Shown: positions 24,786-32,195 of the stretch, piece after piece
Layout: each line of letters starts with the position of its first letter
Numbering within the stretch: position 1 is the stretch's first letter
From: Thalassobaculum sp965228445
GTDB lineage: Bacteria > Pseudomonadota > Alphaproteobacteria > Thalassobaculales > Thalassobaculaceae
DNA: 64,000 nt
NCBI GenBank assembly: GCA_965228445.1
Contig: OZ245813.1
Location: 62,001 to 126,000 of the forward strand
Direction: 5' to 3'
Position numbers and translations under genes: made by a program
The notes under the pieces: model-generated
What the model was told of the DNA's origin: nothing
Databases searched by the model: none
The model's input: only the letters and a program-made list of their open reading frames with translations

Positions 24786-26000
24786 TCACTTCGCGATGTC
24801 GGCGGTCTTGAACGCCGGCGGGTACAGGACCGACGCGTCGCCCGCGGCCTGGTCGACCTCGGTGTACTGGAAGATGAACGTCGGCACGTCCTTCCACTGC
24901 TGGGTCCACACGCCCGGGCCGGTCTCGAACGTCACCGGACCGCGCGAACCGTCGAAGGCGATGGTCTTCAGCGCCTCGACGATCTTCGGACCTTCGGTGG
25001 AGCTGGCCGCCTTCATGCCTTCCAGCAGCGCCTGCATGCTGTCGTAGCCCTGCAGCACCACGTAGTTCGGCTCGCGGTCGAATTCCTTCACGTAGCGCGC
25101 CTTGATGCTCTCGCCGAGCGCGGTCAGCTTGACGCTCGGGCTGAACGGGCAGGACAGCAGCACGTTCTTGCCCGCACCCTTCACCGCTTCCCAGAACACC
25201 ACGTCGTTCTGCGAGGTGCAGGTGGCGTCCAGGAACAGGGTGTCGGAGGACGGCGCGAAGCCGATTTCATGGGCCTGCTTCAGGACCAGGAAGCCGCCGG
25301 GCTGAGTCACCGCGGAGATGATCATCTCCGGCTTCACCTGGGTCTTGTACTTCAGCAGGACGGGAACGAAGTCCTTGCCGGTCTTCTCGACCACCTCGTA
25401 GGAGAACTCGATATCGGCGCCGAGCTTGGCGATGGCACCCTCGATGTTCTTGGCGATGCCGACGCCGTAGTCGGAATCCTCGACGATGGCGGCGACCTTC
25501 TTCAGACCCGCCTCGGCAGCCAGACCGACCATGTTCTCGGCCAGCTTGGAGGAGTAGACGCTGGTGCGGAACACCTCGGCATAGCCCGCCTCGGTCAGGT
25601 TGTCCGACCAGCAGGAGGCGATGACGAACGGTTTGCCGTGCTGCTTGGCCACCTCGATCTCGGCCGAGCAGACCGAGGAGTGGTACTCGCCGGCCAGGCC
25701 GACGACGCCCTCGCTGGTAATCAGCTTTTCGGCGGCGGTCGCACCGACCGGCGGCTTGCCCTGGGTGTCCTCGACCAGCAGCTCGACCATCTTGCCGTCG
25801 AGGCCGCCGGCCGCGTTGAAGTCGTCCACCGCCCATTGCAGGCCGAGCACCAGTTCCTTGCCCTGCTGGTAGGCGCCGGGCGAGGACAGCGGCGCCAGGC
25901 CGCCAACCTTGATGGTCTCCTGACCGGTCGCCGGACCGGCCACCGCCAGCGCCGCCAGCAGCGGCAGACCGGCGAGAAGTCTCGTCTTCGTTGCACTCAT
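24786..26000 (-). CDS. Branched-chain amino-acid-type ABC transporter substrate-binding protein
   Basis: A 404-residue periplasmic protein with a signal peptide (residues about 1-26, ending ATG|QE). The type I periplasmic-binding fold begins TIKVGGLAPLSSPGAYQQGKELVLGLQWAVDDFNAAGGLDGK. Motifs such as VVGLAGEYHSSVCSAEIEVA and AAIVEDSDYGVGIAKN match the LivJ/amide-urea-binding family. It follows livF by 37 bases. The ligand cannot be read; neighbouring hyuAB genes point to a hydantoin-, amide- or pyroglutamate-like compound (inference). Confidence 0.87.
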   Translation of the reverse strand: MSATKTRLLAGLPLLAALAVAGPATGQETIKVGGLAPLSSPGAYQQGKELVLGLQWAVDDFNAAGGLDGKMVELLVEDTQGKPPVGATAAEKLITSEGVVGLAGEYHSSVCSAEIEVAKQHGKPFVIASCWSDNLTEAGYAEVFRTSVYSSKLAENMVGLAAEAGLKKVAAIVEDSDYGVGIAKNIEGAIAKLGADIEFSYEVVEKTGKDFVPVLLKYKTQVKPEMIISAVTQPGGFLVLKQAHEIGFAPSSDTLFLDATCTSQNDVVFWEAVKGAGKNVLLSCPFSPSVKLTALGESIKARYVKEFDREPNYVVLQGYDSMQALLEGMKAASSTEGPKIVEALKTIAFDGSRGPVTFETGPGVWTQQWKDVPTFIFQYTEVDQAAGDASVLYPPAFKTADIAK

Positions 26001-26037
26001 GTCTGAAGCCTCCTTCGTTGCTCCCGACCACGCGGTC

Positions 26038-26751
26038 TCAGATCTGCAGCCAGTCCTTGATCAGCGCGTGGAGGTCCCCTGCGAATGCGTCACGCGCCCC
26101 GTCGGCCTTGTTCCTGCCGAGTTCCAGGACGTACACGTGATCGCCGATGCGCACCGCCTCGCGGACGTTCTGGTCCACCAGCAGCACCGTCATGCCCTCG
26201 GCCTTCAGCCGTTCGAGCGTGTCGTAGACTTCCTTGGCCACGATCGGCGCCAGGCCGACCGTCGGCTCGTCGAACACCACCAGATTGGGTTCGATCATCA
26301 GGGCCCGGGCGATCTCCAGGATCTTCTGCTGCCCGCCGGACAGGTCGCCGCCCTTCACGCCCCTGCGTTCCGCCATCATCGGGAACTGGGCGTACACTCT
26401 GTCCTTCATGCGGTTGACCCGGGTGCGGTCGCGGCGGAAGGTCCAGCCGCCCAGCTCGATGTTCTGGTCCACCGTCAGATGCGGGAACACCGTGCGTTCC
26501 TGCGGCAGGTAGGCGATGCCCAGCTCGGCCATCTTGTGGGCCGGCGTGCCGGTGAGTCGGGTGGCGTCGTAGCGCACGTCGCCCTCGCGGGCCGGCAGCA
26601 TGCCGCAGATCACCCGCACGAGCGTGGACTTGCCCGACCCGTTCGGGCCGATGATGGAGGAGATCCGGCCGCGCCGGACCTCCAGGCTGACGCCGTGGAG
26701 GATATTCACCTCCTCCACGTATCCGGCGACGACATTCTCGACGACCAGCAT
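26038..26751 (-). CDS. livF: Branched-chain amino-acid-type ABC transporter ATPase LivF
   Basis: A 237-residue ATPase with Walker A IGPNGSGKST, Q-loop YLPQERTVFPHLTV, signature LSGGQQKILEIARALM and Walker B LVVFDEPTVGLAPI, which is the LivF form. It powers the LivHM channel from the cytoplasmic face together with LivG. It starts three bases after the livG stop codon. Confidence 0.92.
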   Translation of the reverse strand: MLVVENVVAGYVEEVNILHGVSLEVRRGRISSIIGPNGSGKSTLVRVICGMLPAREGDVRYDATRLTGTPAHKMAELGIAYLPQERTVFPHLTVDQNIELGGWTFRRDRTRVNRMKDRVYAQFPMMAERRGVKGGDLSGGQQKILEIARALMIEPNLVVFDEPTVGLAPIVAKEVYDTLERLKAEGMTVLLVDQNVREAVRIGDHVYVLELGRNKADGARDAFAGDLHALIKDWLQI

Positions 26752-26754
26752 GGC

Positions 26755-27486
26755 TCAGCCCCCCAGATAGGCTTCGATGACGCCCGGATCCTCGCGGACC
26801 TCCGCGGGCGTGCCGTCGGCGATGAGCTGGCCGTTGGCCAGCGCGATGATGCGCTGGGACAGGCTCATGATGGTCGGCAGGTCATGGCTCACCATGATGA
26901 TGGTCAGCCCGTCCTCGTGCAGGGTGCGGATGCGGCCGAGCATCACCTCGATCAGCGTCGGGTGGACGCCGCCGAACGGTTCGTCCAGCAGCAGCAGCCG
27001 CGGGCGCAGCATCAGGGTGCGGGCGAACTGCAGCAGCATGCGCTGGCCGCCGGACATGGAGCCGGCGACGGTGTCGCGGAACCGGTCGATGGTGAGCGAG
27101 GTCAGCAGCTCCTCGCCGCGGTGGATCAGATCCTCGCGGCTCTCGCCGTCCTGGCGCACGGCGAAGCCGGCGGCGAGCAGGTTCTCCATGCAGGTCATGT
27201 GCGGGAAGATGCGCGGCGCCTGGAACATCCGGCCGATGCCGGCCCGCGTCACCTCGTGCATCGACAGGCTGTCGATACGGTTGCCCTCGAAGGCGATCGT
27301 GCCGCCGCTGAGCGGGTAGATCGAGCCGACGGCGTTGAGCAGGGTGGTCTTGCCGGACCCGTTCGGTCCGATCAGGCCGAGCAGCTCGCCGGCCGCCATG
27401 GAGAAGGACACGGAGTCGAGGGCCTTGTTGCCGCCGAAGGCGAGCGATGCGTCTTCCACCTCGAAGATCGGAGATGCGACGGTCAA
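26755..27486 (-). CDS. livG: Branched-chain amino-acid-type ABC transporter ATPase LivG
   Basis: First gene of the liv operon: an ATPase with Walker A IGPNGSGKTT, MFQAPRIFPHMTCMENLL, signature MSGGQRMLLQFARTLM and Walker B LLLLDEPFGGVHPTLIE. I place the start at TTG 27484-27486, nine bases after AGAGGGGG, giving 243 residues beginning just before SPIFEVEDASLAFGG. An ATG at 27594 would give 279 residues but the extra sequence is Arg/Gly-rich and unlike the family. The divergent iclR gene and a shared operator lie upstream. Confidence 0.85.
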   Translation of the reverse strand: MTVASPIFEVEDASLAFGGNKALDSVSFSMAAGELLGLIGPNGSGKTTLLNAVGSIYPLSGGTIAFEGNRIDSLSMHEVTRAGIGRMFQAPRIFPHMTCMENLLAAGFAVRQDGESREDLIHRGEELLTSLTIDRFRDTVAGSMSGGQRMLLQFARTLMLRPRLLLLDEPFGGVHPTLIEVMLGRIRTLHEDGLTIIMVSHDLPTIMSLSQRIIALANGQLIADGTPAEVREDPGVIEAYLGG

Positions 27487-27612
27487 CAGACAATTCCCCC
27501 TCTGTCCGCGGCGCATGGCGCCGGGGTGTCTCCCGTCCTCCCTTTCGGTGGCGCCGTCCCTGTCCGGCGCGGTTATTCCGGTCTGTGTTCGCACATGCGA
27601 GGTGCGTTTTTA

Positions 27613-27631
27613 TTCCGGTTTCCGGAAACCG
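27613..27631. promoter_or_regulatory. Candidate IclR operator between livG and iclR
   Basis: TTCCG-GTTTC-CGGAA (27613-27627) overlaps the perfect 16-base palindrome CGGTTTCCGGAAACCG (27616-27631). The TTCCG-N5-CGGAA pattern recurs at 28512-28526 before hyuA and 37428-37442 before the first amidase/importer. IclR-type regulators typically bind GGAAA/TTTCC-based palindromes. Confidence 0.6.
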
Positions 27632-27687
27632 TAAGGCGGGTATGATCGACCTGTCAATTGCACTTCCGAAGCGATGTGGAGGCCGTG

Positions 27688-28452
27688 GTGACCGCCAAAT
27701 CCGACAAGCCGCTCGCCCGCTATGCCCGGATCCTGGAGACCGTCGGGGCGTCCGGCGAAGGCATGACGCTCAGCAACATCGCCCGCTCGGCGGGCCTGCA
27801 GGTCGGCACCGCCCATCGGCTGGTGAACTCCCTGCGCGAGGTCGGGCTGCTGGACCAGGCGGAAGGCAGCCGCTCCTACGTTCTCGGCCCGCGGCTGCTG
27901 CGCATGCTGCACGTCGCCTCGGTTCCCAAGGCGGTCGTCGCCGTCGCCCGGCCGTTCCTGCGCGAGCTGGTGGCCGAGTTCGGAGAGACCGTTTTCATCG
28001 CCCGGCTGGCCGGATCGGTGGTCGAGACCGTGACCCTGGAGCAGCCGATGGGCGACTTTCGCTCCTACATCCATCCCGGCCGGGAGTGGCCGATGCACGC
28101 CACGGCCACGGGCAAGATCATCCTGGCCAACCAGGATGCGGAGTTCATCGACCGCATCCTGGCCGAGCCGCGGGTGCGCTTCACCGAGAACACCTGCGTC
28201 GACGAGGCGGCCCTGCGCGCCCAGCTCGACGAGGCGCGGCGCACCGGGTTCGCGGTCTGCGACAACGAGATGGATGTCGGCGCGCTGAGCTATGCCTGTC
28301 CGCTGAAGCTCGACGGGCGCCATGTGTTCTTCGCGCTCGGGATCGTCGGCTTCGCCGAACGCATGCGCCGTGTCCCCGCCGAAGAGGTCTGCCGGGCCCT
28401 GGCCCGCTCCGCCGAGGCGATGACCGAACGGGCGCTGCGGATGGCGGCGTGA
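27688..28452 (+). CDS. IclR-family transcriptional regulator
   Basis: A 254-residue regulator. The N-terminal winged helix (YARILETVGASGEGMTLSNIARSAGLQVGTAHRLVNSLREVGLL) is followed by the IclR effector domain (PMHATATGKIILANQ; CDNEMDVGALSYACPLK). I choose the GTG at 27688, five bases after GGAGG; GTG 27685 and TTG 27658 are alternatives. It lies between the liv operon and hyuAB with matching palindromes on both sides, so it very probably controls uptake and hydrolysis of the same compound. Confidence 0.88.
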   Translation: MTAKSDKPLARYARILETVGASGEGMTLSNIARSAGLQVGTAHRLVNSLREVGLLDQAEGSRSYVLGPRLLRMLHVASVPKAVVAVARPFLRELVAEFGETVFIARLAGSVVETVTLEQPMGDFRSYIHPGREWPMHATATGKIILANQDAEFIDRILAEPRVRFTENTCVDEAALRAQLDEARRTGFAVCDNEMDVGALSYACPLKLDGRHVFFALGIVGFAERMRRVPAEEVCRALARSAEAMTERALRMAA

Positions 28453-28511
28453 CGAAGAGCACCGGTTGACCGCCGTCGATTTCCGAATTTAGAGTTTTGC
28501 AGCGCAATAAT

Positions 28512-28526
28512 TTCCGAAAATCGGAA
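28512..28526. promoter_or_regulatory. Candidate IclR operator upstream of hyuA
   Basis: TTCCG-AAAAT-CGGAA, extended to TTTCCGA-AAA-TCGGAAA (28511-28527), a perfect inverted repeat 61 bases before the hyuA ATG in an AT-rich stretch. A half-site (TTTCCGAA) lies about 30 bases upstream. It shares its pattern with the liv/iclR site. Confidence 0.6.
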
Positions 28527-28587
28527 AATCTTAGCAATTCCGCCTCCGTCGCCATGCGGGCGTGGGCCGGCGCATGGGACGAGGGCG

Positions 28588-30624
28588 ATGGAGCCGATCT
28601 GGCGTGTGGGTATCGATATCGGCGGCACGTTCACCGACGTGGTCGCGACCGACCGGGCCGGCGGTACCGTCCGCTCCGCCAAGGTGCCCAGCGTGCCGGG
28701 CGATCCGGTCACCGGCCTGATCTCGGCCCTGGCGGCGGTCGACCTGACCTGGGACACGGTGGCCGAGCTGGTGCACGGCACGACCATGGTGACTAATGAC
28801 ATCGTGGAGTCCCGGTTTTCGAAAACCGCGCTGGTGGCGACGGAGGGCTTCACCGACACGCTCGATATCGGTCGAATGTCCCGTGACAACCTCTACCGGC
28901 TCGACCTGCTGCCCAAGGCGCCGGCCCTGGTGCCGGACGGACTGCGCTTTCCGGTGGCCGAGCGGATGCTGCAGGACGGCAGCGTCGATCTGGCGCTGAC
29001 CGAGGCGGAGGCCGACCGGGTGGCCGCTGCGGTCGCCGCCAGCGGCGCCGAGGCGGTGGCAGTCTGTCTGCTGCACGCCTACCGCAACCCGGCCCATGAG
29101 ATCCTGCTGGGCGAGCGTCTGCGCCGGGTGGTGCCGCGGGTGGCTCTGTCGCACCGGATCAGCCCGGAACAGCGCGAATACGAGCGCATGAACACCACGG
29201 TGCTGAGCGCCGCCGTGATGCGCCGGGTGCAGGATTATCTGGCCCGGATCGGCGAGCGGCGTCCGGCGGGATCGCGCTTCCACTTCTTCCATTCCGCCGG
29301 CGGCATGGCGGCGATCGACGCGGTGGCCGATCACCCGCTGATGCTCGCCATGTCGGGGCCGGCCGCCGGGGTCGCCGCCTCGGCCCGCATCGCCGCCGAG
29401 ATCCGCGACGCACTCGGCACCGACCAGGCGCTGACGTTCGACATGGGTGGGACCACGACCGATGTCTGCCTGGTCGCCGACGGGGCCGCCCAGGTCCGTT
29501 CCGATCACCGTCTGGGCCGCTATCGCATCCGCCTGCCGATCCTGGCGGTCGAGTCGATCGGCGCCGGCGGCGGCTCCATCGCCCGATTGGACAGCGGCGC
29601 GGTGCTGGTCGGCCCGCAGAGTGCCGGTGCGGATCCCGGACCGGCCTGCTACGGGCGTGGCGGCACCAACGCCACGGTCAGCGATGCCGACCTGATCCTC
29701 GGCTATCTGGAACCGGGGCGGCGTCTCGGCAACGCGCTGACCCTCGACCTCGCCAGGGCGGAAAGCGTCGTGCGCCCGATCGCCGAGAGCGCCGGCGTGT
29801 CATTGGAGGAGGCGGCCCTCGGCATCGCCCGGGTCACCCACGCCAACATGGTCCGCGCCCTGCGCCGGATCACGGTGGAGCGCGGCGTCGACGGTCGCAC
29901 CTGCCCGCTGATCGCCTTCGGCGGGGCCGGACCGATGCATGCGGTGGAGGTCGCCCGAGCCTACGGCATCCGCCGGGTGGTGGTGCCAGCCCTGTCCAGC
30001 GGCTTCTCGGCACTGGGCTGCGTGGCGGCGCGGATGCGCTACGGCCGGCAGCAGACCGTGGGCTTGGGCAGCGAGACCTGGGATGCAGCCGCGGCCTGTG
30101 CCGCCCGCGATGGCCTGGTGGAAGAGCTCTCAGCCGAACTGCGCAGTGCGGAGGGGGCGGAAGCGGCCGAGCTGAGCGTGGAGGTCATCGCCTCCCTGCG
30201 CTATCGCGGCCAGAGCGACGCTCTTGAGATCGCCGATCCCGCCCTGGACGACGTGGAGGCCCTGGGAACGGCTTTCCGCGCCCGGCACGACGCGCTCTAC
30301 GGCTTCAGCACCGACGAGCCCTGGGAACTCGCGGCCCTGCGCGTCGCCGTTTCCGGCCCCGAGCAGGCCAGCGTGACCCCGACCGTCGAGCGGCGCTCGG
30401 CAGAGGAGGGGTGGCGGCGCTGCGTCTTCGAAGAGGGTGGGGCGATGGACGTGGTCTGCCTCAGCCGCGACGCGCTGGCGCCCGGCGACTGGCGCCAGGG
30501 TCCGGCGATCATCGAGGACGACTGGTCGACCGTCGTGGTGCCGCCGCGCGAGCGGTTCCGGGTCGACGGCTTCGGCCATATCCATATCGAGGTGGCCCAG
30601 GTGGAGGGAGTGGACGCGTCATGA
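28588..30624 (+). CDS. hyuA: Hydantoinase/oxoprolinase family protein, subunit A
   Basis: A 678-residue protein of the ATP-dependent hydantoinase A family (5-oxoprolinase, N-methylhydantoinase, acetone carboxylase relatives). The N-terminal ATPase fold begins VGIDIGGTFTDVVATD and has VHGTTMVTNDIVE. The second actin-like phosphate motif is LTFDMGGTTTDVCLV, followed by GAGGGSIARLD and SAGADPGPACYGRGG. These enzymes use ATP to open cyclic amides such as N-methylhydantoin or 5-oxoproline. It overlaps hyuB by four bases (ATGA). A 16-base palindrome (28813-28828) lies inside the gene. Confidence 0.9.
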   Translation: MEPIWRVGIDIGGTFTDVVATDRAGGTVRSAKVPSVPGDPVTGLISALAAVDLTWDTVAELVHGTTMVTNDIVESRFSKTALVATEGFTDTLDIGRMSRDNLYRLDLLPKAPALVPDGLRFPVAERMLQDGSVDLALTEAEADRVAAAVAASGAEAVAVCLLHAYRNPAHEILLGERLRRVVPRVALSHRISPEQREYERMNTTVLSAAVMRRVQDYLARIGERRPAGSRFHFFHSAGGMAAIDAVADHPLMLAMSGPAAGVAASARIAAEIRDALGTDQALTFDMGGTTTDVCLVADGAAQVRSDHRLGRYRIRLPILAVESIGAGGGSIARLDSGAVLVGPQSAGADPGPACYGRGGTNATVSDADLILGYLEPGRRLGNALTLDLARAESVVRPIAESAGVSLEEAALGIARVTHANMVRALRRITVERGVDGRTCPLIAFGGAGPMHAVEVARAYGIRRVVVPALSSGFSALGCVAARMRYGRQQTVGLGSETWDAAAACAARDGLVEELSAELRSAEGAEAAELSVEVIASLRYRGQSDALEIADPALDDVEALGTAFRARHDALYGFSTDEPWELAALRVAVSGPEQASVTPTVERRSAEEGWRRCVFEEGGAMDVVCLSRDALAPGDWRQGPAIIEDDWSTVVVPPRERFRVDGFGHIHIEVAQVEGVDAS

Positions 30625-32195
30625 GCATCGATCCGTTCACCCTGGAGGTCATCCGCAACGGCCTCTCCGCCATCGCCGAGGAAATGTCCCTTGTGGTGAT
30701 GCGCTCGGCCCGCTCGCCGCTGCTGCGCGAGGCGGGGGACTTGTCCTCCGCGCTGACCGACCGCGACGGGCTGCTGATCGCCCAGGGCCAGGATATCCCC
30801 ATGCATATGGGCGTGATGAGCTTCACGGTGCAGGAGTTCCTGAAGATCGTCCCGCGCGACCGGCTGAAGCCGGGCGATGTGTGGCTGCTCAACCTGCCGC
30901 AGATCGGCGGCAACCATCTGCCCGATGTGAAGGCGATCCGTCCCGTGTTCTCCGGCGACCGGATCGTCGCCTTCGCCGTCAGCCTGGCGCACTGGGCCGA
31001 TGTCGGCGGTGCCGCCCCCGGCAGCTATTACGCCGCCGCCTATGACGCCTGGCAGGAGGGGCTGCGCATCCCGCCGCTGCGGATCGTCACGGCCGAGGGG
31101 CCGGACGAGGAGAAGCTGGCTATGGTGCTCGCCAATGTGCGCGGGCCCGAGGAGCGGCGCGGCGACATCCTGGCCCAGGTCGCGGCCACCCGGGCCGCCG
31201 ACCGGCGCTTCGCCGAGATGTTCGCCCGCTACGGCGCGGACGAGGTGGAGCGGGCCTTCGCCGCCCTGCACGACCGGGCCGAGCGGCAGATGCGCGGCGC
31301 CATCGCCGCCCTGCCGGACGGGGTCTATGAGGGCGAGGATTTCATGGACGATGACGGCCATGGCGGCGCGCCGACGGCCGTGCGGGTGACCATGACGATC
31401 CGAGGCGAGGAGGCGGTGCTGGACTTCTCCGCCTCCGACGACGCGGTACCAGGTCCGATCAACACCACCCGGTTCATCACCGCGGCGTCGGTCTATTACG
31501 TCATGAAGGCGGTCTGCGGACCGGAGATCCAGCCGAGTGCCGGCTGCTACCGCCCGCTCAAGATCGTCACCCGTCCAGGCTCGATCCTGGACGCCGGCGG
31601 TGACAAGCCGGTGGTCGGCGGTAATCACGAGACCGCTCAGCGAGTGGCCGATGCCGTCTTCCTCGCCTTCGCCAGGTTCGCTCCGGAGAAGCTGTCGGCC
31701 GGCGGGCCGACCACGGCCGGGTTGCTGATCTTCGGCGGGCATCGCGAGGACGGGACCTGGACCACCTTCTACGAGGTGCATGGCGGCGGCGAGGGCGCGC
31801 GGGCCGACCGCGACGGCATGCCGGCGATCCGGGCCCATATGGCCAATGTGATGGGCACCCCGGCCGAGGTGGTCGAATCCGAATATCCGATCCGGGTGGA
31901 GCGCCAGGAGATCGTGCGCGGCACCGGCGGCAGGGGCCGGCATACCGGCGGCGACGGGCTGCGGCGGGTCTACCGCGCCCGGGTGGACGGGCTCACCCTG
32001 ACGACCATGTGCGAGCGAATGGTCGTCCCGCCCTACGGGTTGGAAGGCGGCGACGCGGGGGCGCCGTACCGGCTGACCCTGGTGCGGGCCGACGGCACCG
32101 AGACGTCGTTGCCGGGCAAGACCAACCTGCGGATCGCCAGAGGCGATCGGGTGATTGCCGAGTCGTCCGGCGGGGGCGGGTACGGCGCGGCCTAA
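30621..32195 (+). CDS. hyuB: Hydantoinase/oxoprolinase family protein, subunit B
   Basis: A 524-residue subunit B, partner of the preceding subunit A. Family signatures include the N-terminal IDPFTLEVIRNGLSAIAEEMSLVVMRSARSPLLREAGDLSSALTD, HWADVGGAAPGSYY and the C-terminal GEGARADRDGMPAI and GGDGLRRVYRA region. Its start codon is coupled to the hyuA stop. Its last four bases overlap, tail to tail, the end of the P-type ATPase gene. Confidence 0.9.
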   Translation: MSIDPFTLEVIRNGLSAIAEEMSLVVMRSARSPLLREAGDLSSALTDRDGLLIAQGQDIPMHMGVMSFTVQEFLKIVPRDRLKPGDVWLLNLPQIGGNHLPDVKAIRPVFSGDRIVAFAVSLAHWADVGGAAPGSYYAAAYDAWQEGLRIPPLRIVTAEGPDEEKLAMVLANVRGPEERRGDILAQVAATRAADRRFAEMFARYGADEVERAFAALHDRAERQMRGAIAALPDGVYEGEDFMDDDGHGGAPTAVRVTMTIRGEEAVLDFSASDDAVPGPINTTRFITAASVYYVMKAVCGPEIQPSAGCYRPLKIVTRPGSILDAGGDKPVVGGNHETAQRVADAVFLAFARFAPEKLSAGGPTTAGLLIFGGHREDGTWTTFYEVHGGGEGARADRDGMPAIRAHMANVMGTPAEVVESEYPIRVERQEIVRGTGGRGRHTGGDGLRRVYRARVDGLTLTTMCERMVVPPYGLEGGDAGAPYRLTLVRADGTETSLPGKTNLRIARGDRVIAESSGGGGYGAA

